Source of the DNA: a bacterium
GTDB taxonomy: Bacteria > Desulfobacterota > Binatia > DP-6
DNA length: 64,000 bases
Assembly: GCA_026129405.1 (NCBI GenBank)
Contig: JAHCID010000001.1
Location: 1,054,001-1,118,000 of the forward strand
Reading direction: 5' to 3'
Shown: in pieces, positions 17,819-26,564 of the stretch
Position numbering within the stretch: position 1 is the stretch's first letter
How the letters are laid out: each line of letters starts with the position of its first letter
The notes under the pieces: model-generated
What the model was told of the DNA's origin: nothing
What the model saw: the letters and a program-made list of their open reading frames with translations, nothing else
Database searches by the model: none
Translations under genes and position numbers: made by a program

Positions 17819-17922
17819 CACCGGCTCGGCGTGATCGACTCGATGCCGTTCATCACCGCGACGGCGCGCGCGAGCCCCGCCGTGCGGAGCGCATGGACCA
17901 GGATCGATGCCGACCAGCGCAT
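17818..17922 (-). CDS. 34-residue leader or small protein ahead of the HAD-sulfatase-Bat operon
   Basis: ATG at 17922 is preceded, after 5 bases, by a strong Shine-Dalgarno GGGAGG (17928-17933, minus strand). The ORF (MRWSASILVHALRTAGLARA, then VAVMNGIESITPSR) ends in a TGA sharing its base with the ATG of the HAD gene (TGATG), the same coupling seen at sulfatase/moxR. The first residues could form a short amphipathic or membrane helix. I recognise no family. It may be a translational-coupling leader or a genuine small protein. No further gene is seen between 17923 and 18088. Confidence 0.5.
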   Translation of the reverse strand: MRWSASILVHALRTAGLARAVAVMNGIESITPSR

Positions 17923-18088
17923 GTCTGCCTCCCGGACCGGAGCTTCCCGCGCGCGCGGACGCCGGTCGTGTGCGTGGTGGCCCCCGCTAGCATCGTCGCG
18001 TGCGCTTCGGCTAGAGGCCGCGAGGATTCATCCTTCGGCGCATCGGGCGCCGGTGCGCGGGACGGGCGGCCGCCCCGCGCATCGCGCG

Positions 18089-18520
18089 TCACTTCAGGCT
18101 GACCTTGAGCCCATCGACGCCGAGCTTGAACTTCACGCCCTGGGTCGTCGACTCGACGCGCATGCGCACGCCGTTCTGGTTCACCATCTCGCTGATGGCG
18201 CCCCCGCCGCCGGCCGCGGCGCCCGCGCTGACGGCCGTATAGGTACCCGCGAAGTCGGAGAGCTTCTTCAGGTTGTAGACCTTGCCGGAGGCCGACACGT
18301 CGGTGATCCCGACGTCGCCCACCGACAGCCCTTCGACCTTGAGCGCGTGGTTGGCGCCTTTGTAGTGGAGGGTGCCGCTCCCCCAGCTGTAGCCGATGCC
18401 GACCGCGATCGAGCCGCCTTCGAACGAGACCGTCGCGTCGGCCTTCTCGTCCGCCGCCGAGACCAACGAGGCCGAAGCCAGCGCGAAGCCGAGCGCCAGC
18501 GAAACGAGCATCCTGCGCAT
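18089..18520 (-). CDS. Small secreted protein of unknown function
   Basis: 143 residues. A signal peptide (MRRMLVSLALGFALASASLVSA) is followed by a Gly-rich beta-type sequence: GGSIAVGIGYSWGSGTLHYKG, KVEGLSVGDVGITDVSASGKV, YNLKKLSDFAGTYTAVSAGA and a C-terminal GVKFKLGVDGLKVSLK. I do not assign a function; a periplasmic or outer-membrane-associated beta protein is likely. AAGGAGA upstream of the ATG is a good ribosome binding site. The gene stands alone between the HAD operon and the WG-repeat gene. Confidence 0.75.
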   Translation of the reverse strand: MRRMLVSLALGFALASASLVSAADEKADATVSFEGGSIAVGIGYSWGSGTLHYKGANHALKVEGLSVGDVGITDVSASGKVYNLKKLSDFAGTYTAVSAGAAAGGGGAISEMVNQNGVRMRVESTTQGVKFKLGVDGLKVSLK

Positions 18521-18682
18521 GGTGTCTCCTTGGGCCGCGCGCGGCCCGCTGCCCGGGCGGCCCGCATGCCGCGCCGGTGGTGTCCTGCTCGCGAGCTAGC
18601 CGGAACTCGGGGGCTTGGGAATACGGGTCGTGCGCGCTTGGTGGTGTCCGGAGTCCGAAGCTCGTCGCCGAAGATCGGGACA

Positions 18683-19756
18683 CTACCGCGCGCGCCAGAC
18701 GGTGCGGCCCTCGCGGTCGATGTACTCGACGCGGAGCCCGCCGAAGAGGCTGCCCGATTCCATCCGCGCGAGCCCGTCGCGGAAGCGGGAGACGCCCGCC
18801 CAGGTGGTGGGGATCACCTCGCGGCCGGCGCGATCGATGAAGCCCCAGGCGCTCCCCCGGCAGACGCCCGCCCGGCCGTCGACGAAGACGCCGACGTGGC
18901 GGTACGGCAGCGGCCCGATGACGACCGCGCCGCTGCGGTCGATGTAGGACCAGCCCGCCGGCGTGCGGACGGCTGCGAGGCCCTCGCTGAACGAGAGCGC
19001 GTCGCCGGCGCCGGTCTCGATCACCGTGCGGCCGTCGCGGTCGATGACGCTGATCGGCGCGTCGAGCGTCGTGCGCACGATCGCGAGCCCCTCCGCGAAC
19101 GGCTGCGCCCAGGCGTAGCGGGCGGGGATCACCATGGCGCCGGTGCGGTCGACGTATCCCGCTGCGTCGTCGTCGTAGTCGCCCTCGAACGCACAGGCGC
19201 GGCCGTCCTTGAAGCTCGCGATCCAGGCGGCACGCATGAAGCGGAAGGGGATGGCGAGCTTGCCGCTCGTGTCGATGAAACCCGTGCGGCCGTCGCGTTT
19301 CACCGCCGCGAGGCCCTCGGAGAAGGGTGCGGCGTCGTCATACTGCGGCGGCACGACCGCGGCGCCGCTGCGATCGACGTAGCCGTACTTCGCCCCTTGC
19401 TTCACCCGCGCGCGGCCGTCGGAGAAGTCGCCGGCGCCGTCCCAGCGCAGCGGGATGACGACGCGCCCGCTGCGGTCGATCCACCCCTGCCGCGACACCG
19501 TGCGCGAGACGCCGTCGTCGGTCTCCCGGTGGCGCGTGCCGACCGCGGCGAGCCCCTCGGCGAAGGGCTCGGCGTCGTCCCACTGCGGCGCGATGACCAT
19601 GCGCCCGGAGCGGTCGACGTAGCCCGTCTTGTCGCGCGTCGGCGCGGGGAAGAGCGGACCGTCGGTCGGCCCGGCGGCGCGCAGGGTCGGGGTCGAGCCG
19701 AGGACGGCGCCGGCCAGCGCGCCCGCGAGCGCGCGGCGGAGCGCCCGAAACGTCAT
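18683..19756 (-). CDS. WG-repeat secreted protein
   Basis: 357 residues from the ATG at 19756, where a signal-like segment begins (MTFRALRRALAGALAGAVLG). The mature part is made of about eight repeats of roughly 35-45 residues with the pattern G-x-[IV]-D-R-x-G-[RA]-x-V-I-P-x-x-[YW]-x-x-A-x-x-F-x-[ED]-G-L-A-x-V, for example YVDRSGRMVIAPQWDD and YIDRSGAVVI. This is the WG (KWG) repeat, which forms a beta-rich scaffold; function is usually unknown. A start 72 bases further upstream would add a basic segment unlike a signal peptide. Confidence 0.85.
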   Translation of the reverse strand: MTFRALRRALAGALAGAVLGSTPTLRAAGPTDGPLFPAPTRDKTGYVDRSGRMVIAPQWDDAEPFAEGLAAVGTRHRETDDGVSRTVSRQGWIDRSGRVVIPLRWDGAGDFSDGRARVKQGAKYGYVDRSGAAVVPPQYDDAAPFSEGLAAVKRDGRTGFIDTSGKLAIPFRFMRAAWIASFKDGRACAFEGDYDDDAAGYVDRTGAMVIPARYAWAQPFAEGLAIVRTTLDAPISVIDRDGRTVIETGAGDALSFSEGLAAVRTPAGWSYIDRSGAVVIGPLPYRHVGVFVDGRAGVCRGSAWGFIDRAGREVIPTTWAGVSRFRDGLARMESGSLFGGLRVEYIDREGRTVWRAR

Positions 19757-19848
19757 GGCGGTGCGGTGTAGCGTGCCCGCGGGTCGCCTGCTAGAGCGGC
19801 GGCGCCCTGCGGTCCTCGACGATCGCACGGGGGGAAGGACACACGACC

Positions 19849-20352
19849 ATGCACCACCGCCTCGGGGCAGCCGCCCTCGCGCTCGCCGTCCTCGCCGCGC
19901 CGGTCGCGGCGCAGACGATCATCGTTCCGAAGCCCGTGCCCTACGCGGTCGACAACGACATCGCCGCCAACGTGAAGGCCGAGTGCGAGCTCGACACGCG
20001 CCTCGCCGACTTCATCAAGGAAGGCGCCGCCGGCCAGGGGATCACCGTCGAGCTCGCCGCCGACGTGACCGACAAGACGCCCGGCCGCGTGCTGCTGGTC
20101 GAGATCAAGGACGCCGTCAGCTCCGGCAACGCCTTCATCGGCCACGCGAAGTTCGTCTCGCTGCGCGGCCGCCTGCTCGAGAACGGCCAGGTGCAGGGCA
20201 CCTTCCGCGCCCGCCGCTCGTCCGGCGGCGGCGCGTTCGGCAACTGGAAGGGCTCGTGCGCCGTCCTCGGCCGCTGCATCAAGGTGCTCGGCGAGGACAT
20301 CGGCAAGTGGCTCCGCGCGCCGACGATGGACGCGGAGCTCGGCGAGAAGTAG
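19849..20352 (+). CDS. Secreted protein of unknown function
   Basis: 167 residues. Signal peptide MHHRLGAAALALAVLAAPVAAQ; the mature domain has three Cys (AECELD, GSCAVLGRCIK) that could form one disulfide, and a conserved-looking GGGAFGNWKGSC stretch near the C-terminus followed by DIGKWLRAP. I recognise no characterised family. GGAAGGAC before the ATG is an acceptable ribosome binding site. It converges with the large lipoprotein sulfatase, with only 4 bp between stops. Confidence 0.7.
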   Translation: MHHRLGAAALALAVLAAPVAAQTIIVPKPVPYAVDNDIAANVKAECELDTRLADFIKEGAAGQGITVELAADVTDKTPGRVLLVEIKDAVSSGNAFIGHAKFVSLRGRLLENGQVQGTFRARRSSGGGAFGNWKGSCAVLGRCIKVLGEDIGKWLRAPTMDAELGEK

Positions 20353-20356
20353 CGGC

Positions 20357-23300
20357 TCAGTCGAAGACGTAGCCCAGCGCGCGCAGCCGGTCCTTCTGCT
20401 CCTGGGGCAGCGCCGGCTGCGCCGGCGCCTGGGCGGGGGTCTGGAGGATCCGCCGCTCCAGGCAGGTCGCGGTCTCGCGCATCGCCGTGAGCGGGGCCGT
20501 GGCGGCCGCGCCCGCGAAGCGCGGGAGCGGCAGCGTCTCCTCGTGTGCGAGGGTGCCGGTCGCCCGCTCGACGATGCGGATCAGCTCCCAACCGTCGGCG
20601 AACACGCCGGTCGCGAGATGCGTGCTCGCGGGATACGGCGCGACGCCGACCCCGGTGCCGACGGCGACCGGGTGCCCGTGCTCCGCGCACGGCGCGGTGG
20701 CCGGCAGCATGTTCGGCAGACCGAGCGCCTCGAGGACCAGGCCGGGAATCTCGATCTGCGAGCGGAGCGTCGCGTCGCGCCGTCCCGCGGACTGCCCGGG
20801 CACGTGCACCATCAGGGGCACGTGGGTCAGCTCGGGGTACGGTATCTGCGTGAAGTGCCCGAGTCCCCCGTGCTCGTAGAAGAGCTCTCCGTGATCCGAG
20901 GTGAAGACGACGACGGCGTCGCGCAGGAAGTCCGCGAGGCGCGGGTCGGCGAAGACGGCCTCGAGCTGGCGGTCGAGCGTGTGCAGGGCGGCTTCGTAGC
21001 GTGCGCGCAGACGCCGCGCGCCTTCCTCGGCATGCGCGAGAAAGCCCGCCTGGTCGAGGAGCGCGCCGATCTGGAGGAACGGCACGGCCATGGTGCCCAC
21101 GCCGGCGCGGGTCAGCCAGTCGAGGCCGGGCCCCGGCGCCACCGAGTAGGGATCGTGTACGGCGTAGGTGTGCAGGAAGGCGAATACCGGCGCGCCGCTC
21201 GCCGTCGCGTCGGCGACCCGGGTCACGAACGCCTCGTGCTTGCGCTCGAACGGCTCGTGACGCGAGTCGAACACCTCGAAGCCGCGGTCGAGCCCGAAGG
21301 TGGCGGCGACGAGGGCGCCGTCCGCCACCGCCACCGACCTCCAACCGCGCGCGCCGAGGTGGTCCGCGAGGGTCGTCACGTCGGCGGGAAGACCAGCATG
21401 CCGTCGCGCCGGAAAGTCGGCGGGGTGACGCCCCGTCAGCATGGCGGCGTGCGTCGGGAGCGTCCAGGTGTCGACCGCGTAGAGCTGCTCGTAGACCGTC
21501 GCGCGCGTCGCCAGCCCGTTCAGGAACGGGGCCAGCGCCGCGGACCCGCCGTACGGCGCGAGGAGGTCGGCGCGGACGGTGTCGAGCGAGACCAGGAGGA
21601 GATGGCGCGGGCGTGCGGCCGGCTCGTCGGCGGGAACATGGTACAGCGGCCGCGCGAGCTGCACGACGCGTCCCGGCTGCGCACGCGAGTCGCAGTTCTC
21701 GCTGCATGCGACGACGACGCGGAGGCCCTGCACGCGACCCGTCGGGCGGCGCAGCACGATCGGCATCCAGGACGCGGCGCGCGGCGTGGCGAAGGAGTCG
21801 GTGTAGTCCGCGGCCGGCTCGATCGTGCCGTCCTCGCCGATCCACCCGACCTGGGCCCGGGCGAAGTCGAGCACGCTGGGCAGGGCCGGGATGCGCAGCG
21901 TGACGGTGTCCGGTGCGACCTCACGCGCCTGCAGCGCGCGGAAGCGGCATTCCAGGGTCTGGCCGGCCGGAATCCGCCATCCGAGGTGCAGGCCGTCGAG
22001 CCGAGCCAGCTCGCGCGGGCCGCGGTAATCCGTGTCGCCTGCGGTGAAGGTCGTCGTCGTGAGCGGCGGCGCGAAGCGCAGGGAGCGGACGACGAACCGG
22101 CTCCCGGGTGCGCCGGGGAGGTTCAAGCGCAGCGCCTCGATCGTGCCGCGCCAGCGGGGCGCGTCCCATAGGTCGATCACGGGCTCGCCGAAGATGTTGC
22201 GGGGCACCGTGGCCCGGCAGTCCTCCGACAGGGTCGGGCAGCCGGATCCGGCGAAGTGCACCGTGAGCGGGCCGTCGGGCACGTCGTCGCCCTCGAGGAC
22301 GAGCAGGCGCGCGACGTCCGCCGTCGCGTCCACGGGCAGCAAGAGCCACGGTTGGAACGGCACGCCGGCAGCCGGCTCGTCGAGCCGGATTTCGACGGTG
22401 CCGTCCGGGCGCGGCGTGACCGCGGCCTGATTCGTGGTCACGATGGCGGGCGGGTGCTCGCCGCCGAGCAGGGTGAGCGGTAGCGTCTGGGCAGCGAGGC
22501 GATCACGATACTCGTCGCGGGGGACGAATGCCGCGCGGCGAACCAAGAGGGGGGTGGGGGCCGGTGCGGTGACATCGAGGCGCAGAGCCGCGATCGTGCC
22601 GTGCCACCACGGGTGCGCACCCAGGTCGACGACGAACGTTCCCGGAGCCGTTTCGACCATCCCGAGACGACACGTCTCCATGAAATAGCTGCACACCGAC
22701 CCGGCGAAGTACGCCTCCAGCCGTGTGCCGGGCGGGGTGTCCAGCTCTGCGACGAGGTAGCGGGCTTCCGCTGCCGGTCGCTCGAGCCCGAACGCGAACC
22801 ACGCGCGGTACGGCGTGCCGGCGTGGTGCTCGCGCGGCAGGAGGCGCAGCCCGTCACCCGGGTCGTGGCGCGGCGTCGTCGTTTCGGCGGTGGCGAAGAC
22901 GTCGACCTCGTCGTCGGGACCGATGAGCGGAACTGCGGCGGCGCTCGTGCCCGGGTCGGGATCCGGGTCGTACGTGCCGGCGCGTATGCCGTGCAGCGTG
23001 ACCGGGCCGGCGTCCGTCGGGAGACGCACCTCGAGGTCGCGCGGCGCGCCGGTGCGGCCGGTGAGGTCGACCGGCACGCGGTGTCGTCCGGGGCCGGGCA
23101 GGCGCCTCCGCGCCACGCACGGCGGCCCGGGCGTGCTACACGCGCCGTCGGACCATGCGACCTCGAGTTCCAGGTCGCGCTCGGTGGTGACGTCGACGAC
23201 GAGTCGGTCGTCGCCGCCGGCGCCGAAGGCCAGCGGTGCGGGCAGCACGACCGCCGGCGCGGGTCCGCGCGGGTGCGCCGTCAGGCCGTCGCCGTCCCGC

Positions 23301-23524
23301 CACGCGAGTTCGACGTCGCGGCCCTGCGCCGCCGAGTGGATCAGCGACGACAGCGCGTAGCGCGGGAGCTGATCGGGATCGACGGACGTCTCGCGCGCGG
23401 ACGGGACGACGTCACACTCCATCGGGGTCGAGCGCGTATCGCTGCCGCAGGCGAGAGTCGTGCAGGCCAGGAGGGCGGCCACGCGCGACGCGCGCGACCA
23501 CCTGTCCAACAGGGTTCGGGCCAT
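20357..23524 (-). CDS. Lipoprotein sulfatase-like phospho/sulfo-hydrolase with duplicated N-terminal modules
   Basis: 1055 residues. The N-terminus has a lipoprotein signal with lipobox LACG near residue 25. Residues ~60-620 are beta-rich and contain two related modules of ~110 residues: each has YFAGSVC/HFAGSGC, a second Cys as CR about 10 residues on, VVDLGAHPWW or VIDLWDAPRW, GTIAALRL or GTIEALRL, and a final F-x-P. The C-terminal ~430 residues are a sulfatase/alkaline phosphatase fold: LLLVSLDTVRADLL (metal site), nucleophile region TWTLPTHAAMLTGRHP with Thr instead of Cys, and VVFTSDHGELFYEHGGLGH. A Thr nucleophile suggests phosphate-ester or transferase chemistry rather than formylglycine sulfatase action. 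Probably anchored in the outer or inner membrane facing the periplasm or outside. Confidence 0.85.
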   Translation of the reverse strand: MARTLLDRWSRASRVAALLACTTLACGSDTRSTPMECDVVPSARETSVDPDQLPRYALSSLIHSAAQGRDVELAWRDGDGLTAHPRGPAPAVVLPAPLAFGAGGDDRLVVDVTTERDLELEVAWSDGACSTPGPPCVARRRLPGPGRHRVPVDLTGRTGAPRDLEVRLPTDAGPVTLHGIRAGTYDPDPDPGTSAAAVPLIGPDDEVDVFATAETTTPRHDPGDGLRLLPREHHAGTPYRAWFAFGLERPAAEARYLVAELDTPPGTRLEAYFAGSVCSYFMETCRLGMVETAPGTFVVDLGAHPWWHGTIAALRLDVTAPAPTPLLVRRAAFVPRDEYRDRLAAQTLPLTLLGGEHPPAIVTTNQAAVTPRPDGTVEIRLDEPAAGVPFQPWLLLPVDATADVARLLVLEGDDVPDGPLTVHFAGSGCPTLSEDCRATVPRNIFGEPVIDLWDAPRWRGTIEALRLNLPGAPGSRFVVRSLRFAPPLTTTTFTAGDTDYRGPRELARLDGLHLGWRIPAGQTLECRFRALQAREVAPDTVTLRIPALPSVLDFARAQVGWIGEDGTIEPAADYTDSFATPRAASWMPIVLRRPTGRVQGLRVVVACSENCDSRAQPGRVVQLARPLYHVPADEPAARPRHLLLVSLDTVRADLLAPYGGSAALAPFLNGLATRATVYEQLYAVDTWTLPTHAAMLTGRHPADFPARRHAGLPADVTTLADHLGARGWRSVAVADGALVAATFGLDRGFEVFDSRHEPFERKHEAFVTRVADATASGAPVFAFLHTYAVHDPYSVAPGPGLDWLTRAGVGTMAVPFLQIGALLDQAGFLAHAEEGARRLRARYEAALHTLDRQLEAVFADPRLADFLRDAVVVFTSDHGELFYEHGGLGHFTQIPYPELTHVPLMVHVPGQSAGRRDATLRSQIEIPGLVLEALGLPNMLPATAPCAEHGHPVAVGTGVGVAPYPASTHLATGVFADGWELIRIVERATGTLAHEETLPLPRFAGAAATAPLTAMRETATCLERRILQTPAQAPAQPALPQEQKDRLRALGYVFD

Positions 23525-23531
23525 CGAGCAG

Positions 23532-23537
23532 CGGGTA
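23532..23537 (-). promoter_or_regulatory. Putative -10 box of the lipoprotein sulfatase, leaderless type
   Basis: Minus-strand TACCCG begins 13 bases before the ATG at 23524; no Shine-Dalgarno is seen. The -35 is poor. Confidence 0.35.
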
Positions 23538-23604
23538 GCACACCACAGGGAACGGAGGTGGGCAACCGACGCGACATCGGTGGCGCCTCTCGGTGCGATC
23601 GAGC

Positions 23605-23610
23605 TAGAAC
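23605..23610 (+). promoter_or_regulatory. Putative -10 box of the HMG-CoA synthase-like gene, leaderless type
   Basis: TAGAAC starts 13 bases before the ATG at 23618 with no Shine-Dalgarno between. It is divergent from the sulfatase promoter within a 93-bp gap. Confidence 0.35.
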
Positions 23611-23617
23611 CCCGCCG

Positions 23618-25003
23618 ATGGCAGGCATCGTCCGCTACGGCAGCTACGTCCCGTTCTTCCGGCTCACGCGTGCGGTCCTCGGCGGCGGCAAGGGCGAGCG
23701 CGCCGTGGCCAGCTTCGACGAGGACGCGGTGTCGATGGCGGTCGAGGCGGGGCGCGACGCGGTGCGGGGCGACGTCGTGCCGGATGCGCTGCTCTTCGCG
23801 ACGCTGAGCCCGCCGTATGCCGAGAAGCTGAACGCGGCGACGATCCAGGCGGCGCTCGACCTGCCCGAGGCGATGCTCTCGGCGGAGCTGGGCACCTCGT
23901 CGCGCATGGGCACGGCGGCGCTGCTGCTCGGCCTCGATCTCGCGGGCGGCCGCCGCCGGACGCTGGTCTGTGCCGGTGACGTCGCGGTCGGCGCGCCGGG
24001 CGGCGGGCGCGAGAGCCAGGGCGGCGACGCCGCGGTCGCGTTCGTCACCGGTCCCGACGACGAGGCGATCGCGCGCTGCACCGGGCGCGCCTCCGCGACG
24101 ATCGAGATCCTCGACGCCTGGCGGCTTCCCGACGACCGCTTCCCGCGCCAGTGGGAGGAGCGCTTCACCGCCGACACGATGGCGCCCGCGATCCTCGACG
24201 TCGCGAAGCGCGCGCTGGCGCAGGCGGGGGTCGAGCCGGGCGCGCTGACGACCGTCATCCTCGACGGGACGAATCCGCGCAGCATGGCCGGTCTGCCGAA
24301 GGCCCTCGGGCTTCGGCCCGAGCAGCTCGCGGACACGCTGGCGGCGAGCGTCGGCCGCACCGGCACGGCGCACGCCGGCCTGCTGCTCGCGCGCGCCCTC
24401 GACGGCGCCAGGCCGGGCGACCGCATCCTCCTCGTCTGCGAAGCCGACGGCGCCGACGCGCTGGTCTTCGAGGCGACGCCGCGCATCGCCGACAAGCCGC
24501 CGGTGCGCAGCGTCGACCGCTGGATCGCGTCGAAGCGCAACGACCTGCCGTACCAGTCCTACCTCAAGTGGCGCGGCATCCTGCCGTTCGAGGCCCCGCG
24601 GCGGCCCGATCCGGAGCGGCCGGCGGCGCCGCCGATGCGCCGCCACGAGCGCTGGAAGCTGGCCTTCGTCGGCTCGCGCTGCACGCAATGTCAGGCGGGG
24701 CATCTGCCGCCGCAGCGGGTGTGCGTGAAGTGCGGCGCCGTCGACCAGATGCGCGAGGAGCGCTTCGCCGACACCTCGTGCCGGATCGCCACCTATACCC
24801 TCGACCATCTCGCCTACACGCTCCAGCCGCCGGTCGTGGCGGCGTTCGTCGACTACGAGGGCGGCGGCCGCTTCTCCTGCGAGCTGACCGACGTCGACCC
24901 GAAGACGGTCGCGATCGGCGACCATCTCGAGATGACCTTCCGGCGGCTCTTCACCGCCCAGGGCGTGCACAACTACTTCTGGAAGGCGCGGCCGGGCCGC
25001 TGA
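23618..25003 (+). CDS. HMG-CoA synthase-like protein fused to a DUF35 zinc-ribbon/OB-fold domain
   Basis: 461 residues. Residues 1-~310 follow the archaeal-type 3-hydroxy-3-methylglutaryl-CoA synthase fold (GIVRYGSYVPFFRL, DALLFATLSPPYAEKLN, LAASVGRTGTAHAGLLLARAL). In the nucleophile loop, where active synthases have a Cys before x-x-G-T, this protein reads TSSRMGT, so the Cys appears replaced by Ser. The C-terminal ~130 residues are DUF35: a zinc ribbon C-x2-C ... C-x2-C (CTQCQ and CVKCG) and an OB fold ending in a nucleotide-binding-like tail. Archaeal synthases use a separate DUF35 protein as scaffold; here it is fused. Function may be acyl transfer or structural rather than HMG-CoA synthesis. 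Confidence 0.85.
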   Translation: MAGIVRYGSYVPFFRLTRAVLGGGKGERAVASFDEDAVSMAVEAGRDAVRGDVVPDALLFATLSPPYAEKLNAATIQAALDLPEAMLSAELGTSSRMGTAALLLGLDLAGGRRRTLVCAGDVAVGAPGGGRESQGGDAAVAFVTGPDDEAIARCTGRASATIEILDAWRLPDDRFPRQWEERFTADTMAPAILDVAKRALAQAGVEPGALTTVILDGTNPRSMAGLPKALGLRPEQLADTLAASVGRTGTAHAGLLLARALDGARPGDRILLVCEADGADALVFEATPRIADKPPVRSVDRWIASKRNDLPYQSYLKWRGILPFEAPRRPDPERPAAPPMRRHERWKLAFVGSRCTQCQAGHLPPQRVCVKCGAVDQMREERFADTSCRIATYTLDHLAYTLQPPVVAAFVDYEGGGRFSCELTDVDPKTVAIGDHLEMTFRRLFTAQGVHNYFWKARPGR

Positions 25004-25032
25004 GCCCGCGCCGGCGCCCGCGCCGATTGCAG

Positions 25033-25057
25033 CCGCTGCCCGCACGCTGGGCAGCGG
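25033..25057. terminator. Hairpin after the HMG-CoA synthase-like gene
   Basis: CCGCTGCCC-GCACGCT-GGGCAGCGG gives a perfect 9-bp stem with a 7-base loop, 29 bases after the stop at 25003. No U-tract. The remainder of the 25004-25166 gap shows no gene. Confidence 0.45.
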
Positions 25058-25166
25058 GCGCTTGCCGCTCCCGCCGCCGGTCGAGCGTGCGGGCTTGCGC
25101 GCGTCCCCGCGCCGGGGCACGACCCTTGCTCATGGATCGTGACGGCGACCGGCATTCGATCCCTGC

Positions 25167-26561
25167 ATGAAGCGCATCGGCATCCTGACGGCGGGCGGCG
25201 ACACGCCCGCCCTGAACGCCACGATCCACGGCGCGGTCGTGCGCGCGAACCAGCTGCGCATCGAGATCTACGGGCTCATCAAGGGGTTCAACTCGCTGTT
25301 CAATCCGCGCGTGCCGCACGTGCACCTGAACCCGCTGTTCCAGGAGATCCCCGAGCTCGATCCGACCAAGGGCGGCACGCTGATCGGCTCGTCGCGCGAC
25401 TTCGTCGACTCGAGCCGCAGCGACGACATCGACCTCGTCGCGACGCGTCTGGCTCGGCTCGGCATCGAAGGGCTCATCTGCGTCGGCGGCGACGGGACGC
25501 TGAACGGCCTGCAGCCGATCGCCGAGCGCTTCCCCGTGGTGCTGACGCCGAAGACGATCGACAACGATCTCGGCCTCAACTACCCGAGCGAGCCCGACGA
25601 GTGGGTGCGCAGCCACGACCCCGCCGCCCGGCACGGCGTGCGCTACAAGCGCACCCGCGCCACGACGCGCTTCGACCTCGGCCAGATGATCAACTACGTG
25701 ACCCCGGGCTACGCGACCGCGGTCTACGTCTCCGCCACCGGCGTCGATCGCGTGCGCACGACGGCGGAGAGCCACCGCCGCATCGCCATCGTCGAGGTGA
25801 TGGGGCGGCACGCCGGCTACATCGCGCTCGGCAGCGCCTACGGCCGCCCGGACATGGTCCTCATCCCCGAGCACCCGCTCGACCTGGAGCACCTGTGCGA
25901 GCGCGTGAAGCACCTCTACGACCTCCAGAAGAACGTCGTCATCGTGTGCGGCGAGGGCATCGTCGACGAGCAGGGGCGGGAGCTCGGTGCCGAGACGCGG
26001 ACGGCCGACCCGGCCGGCAACGTCGTGCTCTCCGGCGCCGCGGAGGCGCTGCGCTCGAAGCTGATCCAGATGATCGGCGACAAGTACTTCCAGCGCTATC
26101 GGCGCGGGAACTCGGCGCGCGAGGCCGTCTTCACTCGTAAGGTCGGCCACACGCAGCGCGGCGGTCGGCCGATCCTCTTCGACCGCTTCTACGCCGCGCT
26201 GCTCGGCGCCAAGTCCGTCGAGATGCTGGCCGAGGGCCGCAACAACGCCGTCGCCATCCTCCAGTACGACGCCGAGAACGGCTTTCACGTCGCCGACTGG
26301 GACGCCAACCGCTTCCGCGATCGCTGGGGCCACATCCACGCCCGCAGCGTGCACCCCGAGCTGTACGACCCGCAGCTGATGAAGCCGTCGCGGCTCGGCG
26401 TCGAGTACCTGCTGCCGATCTTCACCGACGCCATCGGTAACGACGACGCCGAGCACATGCGCGTGACGCTGTTCGCCGCCGCGAACCTCTCGCAGCCGTA
26501 CCACTCGATCAACACGGACGTGCACAAGCGCATCCGCTACCTGCCGGCCGACGACCTCTGA
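25167..26561 (+). CDS. 6-phosphofructokinase of the long, PPi-PFK-related clade
   Basis: 464 residues, longer than the ~320 of the E. coli type. The PFK core is clear: GILTAGGDTPALNATI, CVGGDGTLNGL, PKTIDNDLG, the sugar-phosphate region EVMGRHAGYIA, and VGHTQRGGRPILFDR. In the phosphoryl-donor site the first key position is Gly (GGDG, as in ATP enzymes) while the second is Lys (PKTIDND, as in PPi enzymes). This Gly/Lys pairing occurs in the clade containing trypanosomatid ATP-PFKs, so ATP is the likelier donor. It commits fructose-6-phosphate to glycolysis. The gene converges with the ABC permease. Confidence 0.92.
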   Translation: MKRIGILTAGGDTPALNATIHGAVVRANQLRIEIYGLIKGFNSLFNPRVPHVHLNPLFQEIPELDPTKGGTLIGSSRDFVDSSRSDDIDLVATRLARLGIEGLICVGGDGTLNGLQPIAERFPVVLTPKTIDNDLGLNYPSEPDEWVRSHDPAARHGVRYKRTRATTRFDLGQMINYVTPGYATAVYVSATGVDRVRTTAESHRRIAIVEVMGRHAGYIALGSAYGRPDMVLIPEHPLDLEHLCERVKHLYDLQKNVVIVCGEGIVDEQGRELGAETRTADPAGNVVLSGAAEALRSKLIQMIGDKYFQRYRRGNSAREAVFTRKVGHTQRGGRPILFDRFYAALLGAKSVEMLAEGRNNAVAILQYDAENGFHVADWDANRFRDRWGHIHARSVHPELYDPQLMKPSRLGVEYLLPIFTDAIGNDDAEHMRVTLFAAANLSQPYHSINTDVHKRIRYLPADDL

Positions 26562-26564
26562 CCG

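Noticed and set aside
18587-18596. GCTCGCGAGC palindrome upstream of the small secreted protein gene
   Set aside because: Ten-base palindrome of low complexity, no second copy and no relation to a promoter box.
25126-25160. Leaderless promoter before phosphofructokinase (TTGCTC and TTCGAT)
   Set aside because: Spacer of 23 bp and a poor -10; does not meet the pattern seen at other genes.
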